Of a stretch of DNA of 64,000 nt, positions 12,090-21,856 are shown one piece after another. The notes under the pieces were generated by a model. That model made no database searches. It was not told the origin of the DNA and was given only the letters and a program-made list of their open reading frames with translations. Every line of letters starts with the position of its first letter. Positions within the stretch are counted from its first letter, which is position 1. Location of the stretch: positions 186,001 through 250,000 of the forward strand of contig CP150579.1 of assembly GCA_049487715.1 (NCBI GenBank), written 5' to 3'. The DNA is from Pycnococcus provasolii. Its lineage: Eukaryota > Chlorophyta > Pseudoscourfieldiophyceae > Pseudoscourfieldiales. Both the position numbers and the translations under genes were made by a program.

Positions 12090-13277
12090 ATGATGACGAA
12101 GACGATGATGAGGACGTCCACGCAAAGTGCCGCGGCGAGTCGAGCGGCCGCGCGCAGTATTACGCGCAACACGTGCGCAGGCCTGCCTACGCTCCACACA
12201 GCACGAGCACGACGCACTTGCAGTCCGACACAAGCAAGGCTCGGAGGGGCAACGCGTACCGTCGCATCCACATCCAAACCCGCCTCCTTGCAAACAAAAC
12301 CTACCGCCTTCTTAAGTGGTGGCCGCTCGTTCAGCACAAAGCAGCAGCCTTCACTTCGGCAAAGCAGCTCCACGCGACGTCAAAGGCATATGACCACAAA
12401 AGCCGGTGGAGGCGCAGGAGGGGGTGTGGGAACCGGTGCGGGCAAGCAGCGCGCTCTGCGCTCGCCAGATGTTGACAGCCCGTGGAAAGCCATGCTTGTC
12501 ATCGGGGCCTTCGGGTACATGAGCGCCGTGCTGTTCATACCACTCCTCAACGTCTTCAGTCAGGCATTCGCAAACGGACCTGGGCCATTCGTCGAAAACC
12601 TTACCGACGAGGACTTCCTGCACGCCATGAAGATGACATTCATATGCGCAGGCATCGCCGTTCCCGTCAACACGGCGTTCGGACTCGTCGCCGCGCTGTG
12701 GCTTGCAAGGACGGAGTCCAAGTTCAAGCCGTTTCTGCTCAGCGCACTTGACGTGCCTTTCAGCATATCTCCCGTCGTCACGGGACTCATGCTTGTGCTG
12801 CTGTATGGACGCAACGGGTGGTTTGCGCCGATCCTCGCAGCCACGGACTTCAAGGTGGTGTTTGCGCTGCCAGGGATCGCACTCGCGACGCTGTTCGTCA
12901 CCATGCCCTTCGTCGCGCGAGAGGTCATTCCTGTGCTCGAGGAGATGGATCGAAGCCAGGAGGAGGCAGCACGGGCCATGGGCGCCAACGAATTCGAGGT
13001 GTTCTGGTCCGTCACGCTGCCCAACATTAGATTCGGTGTCATGTACGGCATGGTGCTGACGAACGCGCGTGCCATGGGAGAGTTCGGCGCAGTCTCCGTC
13101 ATCTCGGGAAACATTCTTGGAAAGACGCAGACAATGACGCAGTACGTCGAAAGCATGTACAAGGAGTACAACAGCGAGTCCGCCTTTTCTGCCGCCGTGG
13201 TTCTGAGCCTGCTGGCATTCCTCACGCTCTTCCTCAAGGAGTGGCTGGAGAGGATCGCGGAGAGCGAAGATCGCTAG
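12090..13277 (+). CDS. Plastid sulfate ABC permease subunit, CysW/SULP2 type
   Basis: A 395-residue membrane protein. It is the pore-forming subunit of an ABC sulfate importer, expected in the plastid inner envelope, bringing sulfate in for cysteine synthesis. Residues 1-115 are Ser/Thr/Arg/Ala-rich without acidic residues, a typical plastid transit peptide. The rest aligns with bacterial CysW and Chlamydomonas SulP2: FIPLLNVFSQAFANGPGPF, DVPFSISPVVTGLMLVLLYG, and the EAA loop that contacts the ATPase (EEAARAMGANEFEVFWSVTL), followed by NARAMGEFGAVSVISG. About six membrane helices are visible. The conserved ISPVVxGLM and GKT segments favour CysW over CysT. No partner subunit (CysT, CysA or Sbp) lies in the window. 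Intronless. Confidence 0.93.
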   Translation: MMTKTMMRTSTQSAAASRAAARSITRNTCAGLPTLHTARARRTCSPTQARLGGATRTVASTSKPASLQTKPTAFLSGGRSFSTKQQPSLRQSSSTRRQRHMTTKAGGGAGGGVGTGAGKQRALRSPDVDSPWKAMLVIGAFGYMSAVLFIPLLNVFSQAFANGPGPFVENLTDEDFLHAMKMTFICAGIAVPVNTAFGLVAALWLARTESKFKPFLLSALDVPFSISPVVTGLMLVLLYGRNGWFAPILAATDFKVVFALPGIALATLFVTMPFVAREVIPVLEEMDRSQEEAARAMGANEFEVFWSVTLPNIRFGVMYGMVLTNARAMGEFGAVSVISGNILGKTQTMTQYVESMYKEYNSESAFSAAVVLSLLAFLTLFLKEWLERIAESEDR

Positions 13278-13365
13278 AGAGGAAATGAGGCAAGTACCAG
13301 CACATACGTATGTTTTTTGCTACTACAAGATATTTGAAAAAGAAAACAAATCGAGTAACGAACTA

Positions 13366-14934
13366 TTAGGCAGCGGAAGTACTCAGCGGCTGCTGCGTGC
13401 TCGCCCCTCCATTGCGCGCCCATGCTGCGTACAACAGTGCGCGCATTGCAATGAATGGCGTCGCGCGAACAACGCTTCCCGCGAGCACGCCGAATACACC
13501 AAGTGTCGCGCCGATGCCGTCCGCCGTGCCGATGCCGAGGATATAACCAGCGGCAGTGCCAACTGCACATGATGCAACCACGCTGATCACGGTTGCGCCC
13601 ACTATGCAACATAACGTCGCACAGATCACAGTCATCGGAAGCGCCATCACGAGTGCGCGACGGCTACCGCGCATCATCTTGCGGCTATGCGTAATCGCTG
13701 ATCGGCCCGTCAGCTCAGGCTTCAGCGCGGTTACCACCTGGCTCAGCGCCGTGCCCGCAACACGTTTCAATGTCCAAGGCAATGTCGCGACAGGTAAACT
13801 AGCGATACCAAGCCCGAGCAGCTCGAGATTGTACAGAGCCTCTGTCTCGGTGATGGCGCCGAGCTTCTTCCACGATCTGAGGAATGAGTGGCATGCGACG
13901 TCCCACTGCCGCCTCGGCGACGGTCCTGTGGTCGGAGATGCCGCCACCGCCACCTCCCTTGCCGTCGACCCACCGAAAACCGTCAGAACACGACCCTTTC
14001 CGGCATGCGTGCCCGCGTGCATGGCACCACGTCCAGCCGGGCCTGTCGGCGTCTCCGACCTACGGACCACCGCACCGGCCGTCGGGTCGAGCCACATCAC
14101 GATCACCGTGGAAGCACGACCACCAGCCTGCGTGACCCAGTCGATAAGTTGTGTAACCATCTGAAGGAGTTGCCCCATCGGGGTGGTTGGCTGAGCAGCT
14201 CCCGCGGCAGCTGGACCACGTGCCATGGCCGATCCCACTTCGCGTGCGCGCATCTCCATGAGTGCTTCCGCCTGCGCGTCGGCGGCTGACATGGAAAGCG
14301 AGAATCCTTCAGACGGTAGGTCGGTGGCGGCGGCGGCGGCGGCAGCCCCAAGGTCCGACGTCGTCGGCTCGATCATGGCGGACAGCGTGGTGAATGGCAG
14401 GCTGAAGAGAACGTTGAGCACGAACCACATGAGAGAAACTTGCACGAGTGCCCTGACGTTGCGCAGCATCAGGCGCAGCGCCGTCGCCGTCAAGGCGCGC
14501 GCCTGTTTCCATGACGTCTCGTTGACGGTGCCTGACGTGTCAAAGTCCTCGCGTGCTGCTGTCCACGCTTCTTTCGGGTTATGCGCGGCATACGTTACCA
14601 TGGCTGCCCACTCGCGAAGCTTGTCGGTGATCCCACCACTGTAAGGCGTGGTTGTTGTCGCTGAATTCGCAGCAGCAGCGTTCGCCGGCATGGAGGACGG
14701 TGGTGAAGGTGTCGAAGACGACGCCGAGTTTACAGTGACAAGCTGCCTAAAGGGACGACGTAGACGTGCGTGCAAGACACGATCATGACTATGAGGAGAA
14801 CGAGGAGGCAGTTGCGCCGACGAGGATGAAGGAGGTCCACGAGCCAAGAGCCTAACCTGACTACCATGACTGGAAGGACGCGGACGCGCCCGTTGTTGGA
14901 CACGCGCGGTGCCAGTGTCGCCGCCGACACGCAT
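13366..14934 (-). CDS. Hypothetical plastid-type integral membrane protein
   Basis: I chose the ATG at 14934 (MRVGGDTGTARV), giving 522 residues; an earlier ATG at 15144 in the same frame starts a less plausible Pro-rich leader. The first ~75 residues are Arg/Ser/Pro-rich, suggesting plastid or mitochondrial import. A middle section (TDKLREWAAMVTYAAHNPKEA) precedes a hydrophobic helix (ALVQVSLMWFVLNVLFSLPF). After a soluble low-complexity part come several C-terminal membrane spans rich in Gly/Ala/Val (MALPMTVICATLCCIVGATV, and two more). I do not recognise the family. It is convergent with the sulfate permease gene, 88 bases apart. Confidence 0.6.
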   Translation of the reverse strand: MRVGGDTGTARVQQRARPRPSSHGSQVRLLARGPPSSSSAQLPPRSPHSHDRVLHARLRRPFRQLVTVNSASSSTPSPPSSMPANAAAANSATTTTPYSGGITDKLREWAAMVTYAAHNPKEAWTAAREDFDTSGTVNETSWKQARALTATALRLMLRNVRALVQVSLMWFVLNVLFSLPFTTLSAMIEPTTSDLGAAAAAAATDLPSEGFSLSMSAADAQAEALMEMRAREVGSAMARGPAAAGAAQPTTPMGQLLQMVTQLIDWVTQAGGRASTVIVMWLDPTAGAVVRRSETPTGPAGRGAMHAGTHAGKGRVLTVFGGSTAREVAVAASPTTGPSPRRQWDVACHSFLRSWKKLGAITETEALYNLELLGLGIASLPVATLPWTLKRVAGTALSQVVTALKPELTGRSAITHSRKMMRGSRRALVMALPMTVICATLCCIVGATVISVVASCAVGTAAGYILGIGTADGIGATLGVFGVLAGSVVRATPFIAMRALLYAAWARNGGASTQQPLSTSAA

Positions 14935-16955
14935 GTTTGCGAAAAGGGGGAAATGGGAGTCCTGAGGGTTCCGGACGAAACGCGAAAGGGTTCGAACAAG
15001 GCGGGATGGGGGTTTGGGCGAATCCAACCCCGAATAATTCATTTCAGTGGCCGTCTTCTGGGGGGGGAGGAGTTCGGGGATCCTCCCGTTGAGGTCAACG
15101 GAGAACAGCCCAGGGAGCCCGGGCAGAGTTCGCGCCCCTCCCACAGGTCGTCAATCCTCGTTCATTCTATGGCTGCGGGCGTGTCGTTGACTTAAGGTAA
15201 GTGAACGGCGCTAATGAGCTTCGTTTTACATGGTCACATGCCTGGCTTGGTAGGTACGTGTCGTGGCATCCTTGCCACGACCTGCCTTACGCGCGTCACG
15301 ACCTTGTTCGTACTTTTGTGCTCTGGCATGCGCATCTAACCTCCCTTCCTCGCGCTTGTACGACGACAGGTCGTACCCTAAGAGGTTCATCCACGCATGC
15401 ATACGGAGGCCTCCGCCGTCGTTCCAGTCATTGGCATCTCCTTCCCTTGCGGCATGGTGTATTTTCTACTTCGACGTCGTCCAAGTGATGACACAGCTTC
15501 TGACTTCACGAGTGTGCACACCACCTGCTCGGCGTTCCCGCGGTCGCCCCAGGGCGGTACAGCTCGGAAGCGATGTTCCAACGGTGTATTGTCTCCGACG
15601 CTCGCTCTTGACTCGGATGGTCACGCGTGACGTCGAGGATGATCTCCGTTGCCGCTACATGTTCTGTCTTGACCGCTGAGCATCACACGGTGTCTCATCG
15701 TTCACTGACTGATCAACTCGAGGCCGACGAGCGAACTGCGAGGTATGCGCAGCTCGGATGTAGCGTCTCACCTGGTGCGTCAACCGGTGTCCGATTGCCG
15801 ACAGAAGTTCGAGTATGCCGACACTGCAGCCTCGCGGTCCTCCTTCCCCATGCCAATACTGTCAGGTCGTCGTGCAATGTGACCGCGCGATGCCGTTCGT
15901 GGGTCTTCCTCGTCGGATGGTGTTTTCTTGTTTTTCTCGGTGATGCCGCTCTGGTGCTGTCGTCGCATCCATGCATGTTTCGTCGCGACGAAACCCCCGT
16001 CGGTTGCGTCCAGATGGAAGCCGATGTTGATCCTCGGCGATGATGCCCCTCCGGCGCCTCCGGCGTGTGTTGGCGCCCTTTCCGATTCCGTCGCGTCCCA
16101 CCCCATCTCTTCGCGGTACAACATCCGTCCGTCGCATCACTCGAGATGAGCTTGTTGGCGGATTGTCGGGCGTCCCGGGCGGGGTCTGGACTCCAGCGCC
16201 CTATCTTCGTTCGCCCGGTGGGTTTCGGTGGGGTCGTCGTCCCGTTTCTCCACCCTTGTTTCGCCTTTCCGGGTCCGTTCGATCTCGTCCATGGCGTTCC
16301 TCTTCGCTGGCGATTTGGTGTGCCAGCCCGGACTTTGGGGCGGGGGGCGGGCTCCGTCGGGGGTTGTCCGGTTCGTGGGGACTTCGGGCGCTTGGGGGTG
16401 TCGTCTGGCGGGCGGTTTTGTCCGGTTGCGCACCTGTTCCGGTTCCCTCGGTTGCGCGTCCCCTCCCCGTTCCGTGCGTCGGGTCGCCCTTCCCGGGGGC
16501 TGACTGGCATCGTCCCCCTCCCCCGGTCCGTTCGTTTTTGTGCATGTTTGTGGGTGGTGGGGGCTGGGGGCGTCGGGTTGCCGGGCGGGGGGGTGCCGTC
16601 TGTGGGTGTCGGGTCAGTTGGCTCGCCTCTCTCCGCGGGCCCGCTGCCTCGTTCTTTCCGGGGGGGGGGTGCCGTCCTGGTTCGGGTTCTCTGGGGATGC
16701 GTGGCTGCCTCCGGGGCCGCCTCTGCTTCTTTCCGGCGGTGTGGTGCCCGCTCCTGTTGGGTTCGTCTGGGGTTGGGGACGCGAGGCTGCCCCGCGGCCG
16801 GCTCGGTTCGTTCCCGTCCCTTTGGGGTTCGTCGGCGTTGGTCGTTTTCCCGTTTCGTTCGTTCGTCGTCCCCACCGTTCTCTTCTCGCGGTTTTTCGGG
16901 TGGAGTAACGTCGTGCCACCGTTGCGGAACTGAGTTGACGGCCGGTGGCCTTAAG
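14935..16955. other. Gene-poor region with A-depleted tract
   Basis: No gene supported. AACCCCGAATAA at 15026 sits about 90 bases upstream of the minus-strand start at 14934. From about 16040 to 16910 the plus strand is rich in G, T and C and nearly lacks A, which opens long frames on both strands because stop codons are absent. The encoded sequences are low-complexity (Arg/Pro/Thr or Gly/Val/Ser). Confidence 0.6.
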
Positions 16956-17150
16956 AGACTTGACTTGGTTCGCTGTGTATGTCTCCATGTCTCCATCGTC
17001 GTACACGACTACGTAAGGGAAGCGCCCTTCGTCTTGTGTCAGGATTAGCGTGCCATAATACGCAAGACCGTCGTTGAAGATCTTCTCTATTCTATCGCCA
17101 ACCTGCAGTGACGTGTTAAGACGCATACGGCCACCGCGACGGAGCATGAG
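16956..17150 (-). pseudogene. Tudor-like domain fragment
   Basis: The minus strand encodes about 60 residues that read as a Tudor/chromo-barrel-like module: LQVGDRIEKIFNDGLAYYG, then VVVYDDGDMETYTANQVKSL. Flanking sequence in the same frame is low-complexity, with no clear start, no catalytic domain and no neighbouring exons that I could join. Modules ending in YDDGD-E are known in chromatin proteins and in some algal and stramenopile retroelement polyproteins, so this may be a remnant of either. The extent of the fragment is approximate. Confidence 0.4.
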
Positions 17151-17776
17151 ACGCAGCACGAGTGAGAGGATGGACGGACGAGGCGCTGACACAGGCGCTG
17201 TTGGGGAGGTCTGTCGACCACTCAGTAGACCACTCAGTTCTCTGCGCGCATTCTGGGGATCCGGTGTTGGTTGAAGAAGGTGAGCATGGATTGACAACGA
17301 GAAACATCGACCAACGAGCCAGAGGAGAAGTTTGCCCGGCTCCCCCCGGGCAAAACCCAGACTCCTCCCCCCCCAGCCGTCTTCGTCCCTGGGGATTCGT
17401 TTCCATACTGGTGTCCGCTTACGTATCACTTACAGTGTAAGGTGGTGCGGTTCACGGTCACGTTTCTATCCTACATGTGTATTAGCATACGTCTTTGCTT
17501 TGCATCATACGTACCCGGGAGTCTAATCCTGCGGCCTGCGCTACTGTGTGCTTGTTTCAAGTATGGAGATGTGGACATGTGAGAATACCTTGATCGTGAT
17601 TGTTATTGTGATTTTGTGGTACTGGTTTGTTGATATGAGGATGGACGTTACACAAAAAAGCGCGTATATCCATGCACTCATATCGCAGCTTTTCGCCAAT
17701 TTTTCTCCCTCATCGGCCCATGCATCTCGCACAAACATTCCTTTTTTAACAAAACATGCGTGTGACGAAATGACAT

Positions 17777-18845
17777 TTACGCGCGGTTGAGCGCGGACGG
17801 GTGGTTGTTCAGCGCCTGCGCGGCAAGGGCGAGCATCGCAACCATGGAAGCGCGGCCGTGCTTCAGCTCAGCCGTCTTCAGCTGGAAGAGTTTGTCCGCG
17901 TCGGCGTTGCCCGCGAGGCCGAAGGGGTCGAAGGCTCCACCCGGGTACTGGCGCTTCTCAAGGTCCGTCTCTCCGTTGCGCGCAAACTCAATGTAGCCGA
18001 TCGTCAGCACCTCGATCACCGTAAGCGTATACGTGTCGAGCGGCAGTTCGAGTCCAGCGTACTGCGACTGCGCGTTCTCGACGGCTCCAGCCTCCACCCA
18101 GTTGATGCCAGTGACGGCCTCAGCCACAACGGCTCCAGTCACGCCAAGCATGGCCCAGCGGCCGTGGATGAGCTCGCACTCGCGGAAGCGCTCGATGCCG
18201 AACACCTCGTTGTACGGCGTGAGCGAGCCAGCCTGCACCTCAGCCTTGGCCGGCGTGATGCGTCCGATCACACCTCCCGCCTTGTTCACAGCCTTGTTCT
18301 GGTCGAGATTATCGAGGCCGACGAGCAAGTATTCTATGGAAGGGTTTCGTGTTGTATTTGTATTTTTGGGTATGCTTTGTTAGTAAAGTCTCACACAAAC
18401 GCGTGCGTAAACACGCACACACACACAAACTCTAAAACTCTCCCTCCCTCTCTCCCTTTGCTGGTTTCTGGGACGCGCATGTGAAAAGAAGAGAGAACGT
18501 TGCGGCGTGTGCGTGCCGTGCTTTGTGGTTGGGCTGTTCTGTTTGCGTTCGCGATACACGACGGCGAGAACACATATACACACACGCGCACACGCACACA
18601 CACGTTCCAAACAGCAAACCACTCGTCTTCGTCGATCGATACGTCAATGAATACTCACCTGTCTTCTTCGAGAGACCGAAGGGGTCGAATCCCGCATCAC
18701 CGGGCAGCGAGCCGTCAAGGTACGCGGGCGGGATCAGGCCGGGCAGCCACACGGTGCGGTTGACGTTGGCCGTCTTCTTCGCGACGCGCTTGGTGGCGCG
18801 GGCGGAGACGTTGCGTGCCTGGCTGACTGACTTGAGCGACTGCAT
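17777..18845 (-). CDS. LHCB4: Chlorophyll a/b-binding protein CP29 (Lhcb4), spliced
   Basis: CP29 is a monomeric minor antenna of photosystem II linking LHCII to the core. Exon 1 is 18659-18845 and exon 2 is 17777-18333, with a 325-base intron (donor GTGAGT, acceptor CCATAG) that carries CA/TG microsatellites. The join restores [19 protein letters not shown], and the protein is 247 residues. The leader is short and Ser/Arg/Lys-rich. Mature features: [17 protein letters not shown], first helix [18 protein letters not shown] (Chl-ligand E and R), second helix [28 protein letters not shown], third helix [20 protein letters not shown]. The FGLSKKxEYL and GYIEFxRN sequences are diagnostic of CP29 rather than CP26 or LHCII. 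It is short compared with plant CP29. It lies 0.8 kb from the LHC palindrome. Confidence 0.93.
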
Positions 18846-19663
18846 GACGAGAGAGAGATGACGGGCGAGGTTGGAGGGAGGAGGCGTACGAGAGGGAGGG
18901 GAGGGGACGGCGACGGAGGGGAGGGGAGGGCGAGGGGAGGGCGAGGGGAAGGGGAGGGCGAAGTGGGTTGTCCCCCTCCGGGAAGGGGAGGGGGATAATT
19001 ACCCATCTGCGCAGGCGATGGGATCTCTGCCGATAAGACTCTGATTCCGAAGATAGATTTTACTGCCTAGCACGCTCGGAGGGAATCCGAACTCCCATCC
19101 GGTATCCCCTCACGCAACCAACCTCCGTCCCTCCTCTCCCCTCGCCATAGGCCATCGGCCAGGGGGGTGAGCCTTGCTCCGGCCTCCTGGCCTCCTTGGC
19201 CTCCTTGCTCCAGCTGCTCGCAAGTCGCAAACGCCAATCGCCTCTTCACTCCGTCTTCACTCCGTCTTGACCACCTCTCTGAGCTTGCAAAAACTGTGGT
19301 AGGATCCAACGACGAACTGGCAAAGCTCGGACACAGATGTCCATGGGTAACGCCTTGTTTGCGTCGCTTTCTTAGTTTCTTTCACTTGCAGTCGTGCTTG
19401 TCTTCTTCGTTGATTTCGGGGATGGGTTTCGCCTTGTCCTCGACAACACGCCGTGTCTTGGCTTGTTCACGACTTGTGCACAACCGTACAACAGAGGTGT
19501 CCACGACTCGACGACGTTAGGTAACAATATGTCAGCTACTTCAAGCATTCATCAGGTTCACGCACAACCTACAACCCGCGAACAACACAAACGCAACGAA
19601 GAAACGTATATCAACAGTGAAACTCTATTGTCAAAATTAGCGTTGCGTTACAATCATGTGCGT
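18846..19663. other. Intergenic region, Lhcb4 promoter side
   Basis: No gene seen. A purine-rich (GGGGA)n tract at about 18885-18990 sits directly upstream of the Lhcb4 start and would read as a pyrimidine-rich leader on the transcribed strand. CTTGACCACCTCTCTGAGCTTGCAA at 19266 belongs to the dispersed motif family. The part next to 19664 is the 3' flank of LHC copy 1 and differs from the 3' flanks of the other five copies. Confidence 0.6.
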
Positions 19664-20341
19664 TTACGACCACGCGTACGTGGGGCCGAAGGGGTCCGCG
19701 ACGTGCTCCGCCCAGTTGACGAGCGGTCCCTTGCCCGTCGCCGGGTACTGCACGAGGCAGCCCGACCAGCCGAGCATAGCGAGACGAGCGTGCTTGAGCT
19801 CCTTCACCTTCAGCTCCTCGAAGATGGAGGGGTCCGCCGCGAGGCCGATGGGGTCGAAGCGGCCACCCGGGTACGCGTCGCCGACCGAGAGCTCGTCGAA
19901 CACGGGGTCAAGCACGCCAGTGCGGTACGCCTCCGCGGATCCGAAGAAGATCACCTCGATCGCGAGCACGTTGAAGAAGCTCGGGAAGCCGCTGTCCGGG
20001 GGGGCGAGCGGGTAGATGGCACCGGGGAACTTGTCGGCGATGGCCGTGCAGTCCGAAGGCGTGCAGAGCGCTCCCGCCTCGAACCACGGGATGCCCGTGC
20101 CAACCTCAGACGCCCACGCGCCCGTGAGGCCGAGCATGGCGAAGCGTCCGTGGATGATCTCGCGCTCCGCGAGCTTGGCATCTCCGTCGTACGCGACGGG
20201 GGCCTCCTCTCCGGAGCCGGGGTAGGTGCCCGGCTCGGGGTACCAGCCGTAGTCACCTCCGGCGCGCACCTTCATGGAGCGGCGCGAGGACACGGCAGCC
20301 TTGGCGGCGGTGGGCTTGAACGTCTTTCCGGCAGCGAGCAT
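19664..20341 (-). CDS. LHC chlorophyll a/b-binding protein, copy 1
   Basis: A 225-residue light-harvesting complex protein of the thylakoid. The start is the ATG at 20341, because all six copies share the leader ending in CTCCAACTAACAAACATG; longer frames upstream only run through that leader. Residues 1-27 are a transit peptide (MLAAGKTFKPTAAKAAVSS) ending near VRAGGDYG. First helix: AEREIIHGRFAMLGLTGA with the E/R chlorophyll-ligand pair. Second helix: NVLAIEVIFFGSAEAYRTG. Then PGGRFDPIGLAADPS and the third helix KVKELKHARLAMLGWSGCLV. The N-terminal stretch has GDYGW but lacks the usual GFDPLGL before the first helix. The subfamily is uncertain: LHC features are clear, but I cannot assign LHCI, Lhcp or CP26. 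The promoter is type A. The 3' flank differs from the other copies, so the repeated unit ends near this stop codon. Confidence 0.93.
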   Translation of the reverse strand: MLAAGKTFKPTAAKAAVSSRRSMKVRAGGDYGWYPEPGTYPGSGEEAPVAYDGDAKLAEREIIHGRFAMLGLTGAWASEVGTGIPWFEAGALCTPSDCTAIADKFPGAIYPLAPPDSGFPSFFNVLAIEVIFFGSAEAYRTGVLDPVFDELSVGDAYPGGRFDPIGLAADPSIFEELKVKELKHARLAMLGWSGCLVQYPATGKGPLVNWAEHVADPFGPTYAWS

Positions 20342-20620
20342 GTTTGTTAGTTGGAGTGTAGAATGAAGGGGGATGCGCGTGTGCTGCGGGGGCCCGGCTT
20401 CGCGGCGAGGCGGGCAGGGGGGGGCGCAAAGCACGGCAGACGGGGATCTTTCGGATTGCATGGTCGGGCAAATACAACGGGGGGTCGATTGATCAATCTT
20501 TTTATCTTTTTGGCCGGGGGAAAGGTCGGGCAAAAGCATCGGCAGAATCAAAGGGCATCCGGAATTTCGGCTCCAAACAACGGACTCCCCCGACCTCGCA
20601 GCCCCCGACCTCCTAGATAC
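20342..20620 (-). promoter_or_regulatory. Upstream region of LHC copy 1 (type A)
   Basis: Contains the common leader next to the ATG, the type A segment, and the 12-base palindrome GATTGATCAATC at 20487-20498 next to an AT-rich stretch (CTTTTTATC). The distal part mirrors the region upstream of copy 6. Confidence 0.6.
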
Positions 20621-20820
20621 GCCGCGTGCCAGGCACGTGTCTGATGCACGTGTCTCACAGTTAGTGTAATACGATAGGATAGGGACACCAGCTCAGACAC
20701 AGACGCTATAGATAAGTGAAGTGCCGTGTTGTTTCACGTGAAGAGGGGCCGACATGTTTTTAGCCCAACGAAAAGCACTCAGTAGATTTACAAGAAAACA
20801 AGTGTTATTTGAGTGCGCAT
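20621..20820 (-). promoter_or_regulatory. Conserved 3' flank of LHC copy 2
   Basis: The ~170 bases after the stop of copy 2 are shared, with few changes, with copies 3, 4, 5 and 6. They include AACACTTGTTTTCTTGTAAA near the stop, and TTTCACGTGAAG, a CACGTG palindrome. This is the likely 3' UTR/terminator region. Copy 1 lacks it. Confidence 0.55.
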
Positions 20821-21498
20821 TTACGACCAAGCGTACGTGGGGCCGAAGGGGTCCGCGACGTGCTCCGCCCAGTTGACGAGCGGTCCCTTGCCCGTCGCCG
20901 GGTACTGCACGAGGCAGCCCGACCAGCCGAGCATAGCGAGGCGAGCGTGCTTGAGCTCCTTCACCTTCAGCTCCTCGAAGATGGAGGGGTCCGCCGCGAG
21001 GCCGATGGGGTCGAAGCGGCCGCCCGGGTACGCGTCGCCGACCGAGAGCTCGTCGAACACGGGGTCAAGCACGCCAGTGCGGTACGCCTCCGCGGATCCG
21101 AAGAAGATCACCTCGATCGCGAGCACGTTGAAGAAGCTCGGGAAGCCGCTGTCCGGGGGGGCGAGCGGGTAGATGGCGCCGGGGAACTTGTCGGCGATGG
21201 CCGTGCAGTCCGAAGGCGTGCAGAGCGCTCCCGCCTCGAACCACGGGATACCCGTGCCAACCTCAGACGCCCACGCGCCCGTGAGGCCGAGCATGGCGAA
21301 GCGTCCGTGGATGATCTCGCGCTCCGCGAGCTTGGCATCTCCGTCGTACGCGACGGGGGCCTCCTCTCCGGAGCCGGGGTAGGTGCCCGGCTCGGGGTAC
21401 CAGCCGTAGTCGCCTCCGGCGCGCACCTTCATGGAGCGGCGCGAGGACACGGCAGCCTTGGCGGCGGTGGGCTTGAACGTCTTTCCGGCAGCGAGCAT
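20821..21498 (-). CDS. LHC chlorophyll a/b-binding protein, copy 2
   Basis: Encodes the same 225 residues as copy 1, as far as I can see without a single amino-acid change, with scattered synonymous differences (for example GGT in the TGIP codon, shared with copy 3 only). The start at 21498 follows the shared leader. It is head-to-head with copy 3 across 358 bases and is transcribed from the type B half of that spacer. It is the mirror partner of copy 5 in the palindrome. Confidence 0.93.
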   Translation of the reverse strand: MLAAGKTFKPTAAKAAVSSRRSMKVRAGGDYGWYPEPGTYPGSGEEAPVAYDGDAKLAEREIIHGRFAMLGLTGAWASEVGTGIPWFEAGALCTPSDCTAIADKFPGAIYPLAPPDSGFPSFFNVLAIEVIFFGSAEAYRTGVLDPVFDELSVGDAYPGGRFDPIGLAADPSIFEELKVKELKHARLAMLGWSGCLVQYPATGKGPLVNWAEHVADPFGPTYAWS

Positions 21499-21856
21499 GT
21501 TTGTTAGTTGGAGTGTAGAATGAAGGGGGAGGTGACAAGCGAAGCAGGGGGGAGGGCGTCTCTGAGTGAGGCGGGTCGGGGCGGATCTTCAGATGGGGTC
21601 AGATGGCACAGCATGGTCGATAGAACAGGTCGGGAGGATTTTCAATCCATCTCAATTCCGATCAATTTCCGGACCTTTCCCCCGGCCAAAAAGATAAAAA
21701 GATTGATCAATCGACCCCCCGTTGTATTTGCCCGACCATGCAATCCGAAAGATCCCCGTCTGCCGTGCTTTGCGCCCCCCTCGCCCGCCTCGCCGCGAAG
21801 CCGGGCCCCCGCAGCACACGCGCATCCCCCTTCATTCTACACTCCAACTAACAAAC
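21499..21856. promoter_or_regulatory. Divergent LHC promoter between copies 2 and 3
   Basis: A 358-base spacer. The half next to copy 2 (type B) and the half next to copy 3 (type A) are different sequences, joined around the palindrome GATTGATCAATC at 21701-21712 with AAAAAGATAAAAA beside it. Both ends carry the same leader. The spacer reappears inverted at 23669-24027. Confidence 0.7.

Noticed and set aside
15713-16996. A 427-codon minus-strand ORF rich in Arg, Pro and Thr
   Set aside because: Open only because the plus strand lacks A; no domain and low complexity.
20809-21507. A 232-codon ORF antisense to every LHC copy
   Set aside because: It appears in all six copies because of strong GC3 codon bias in the LHC gene; it has no start context or family features and mirrors the LHC sequence exactly.
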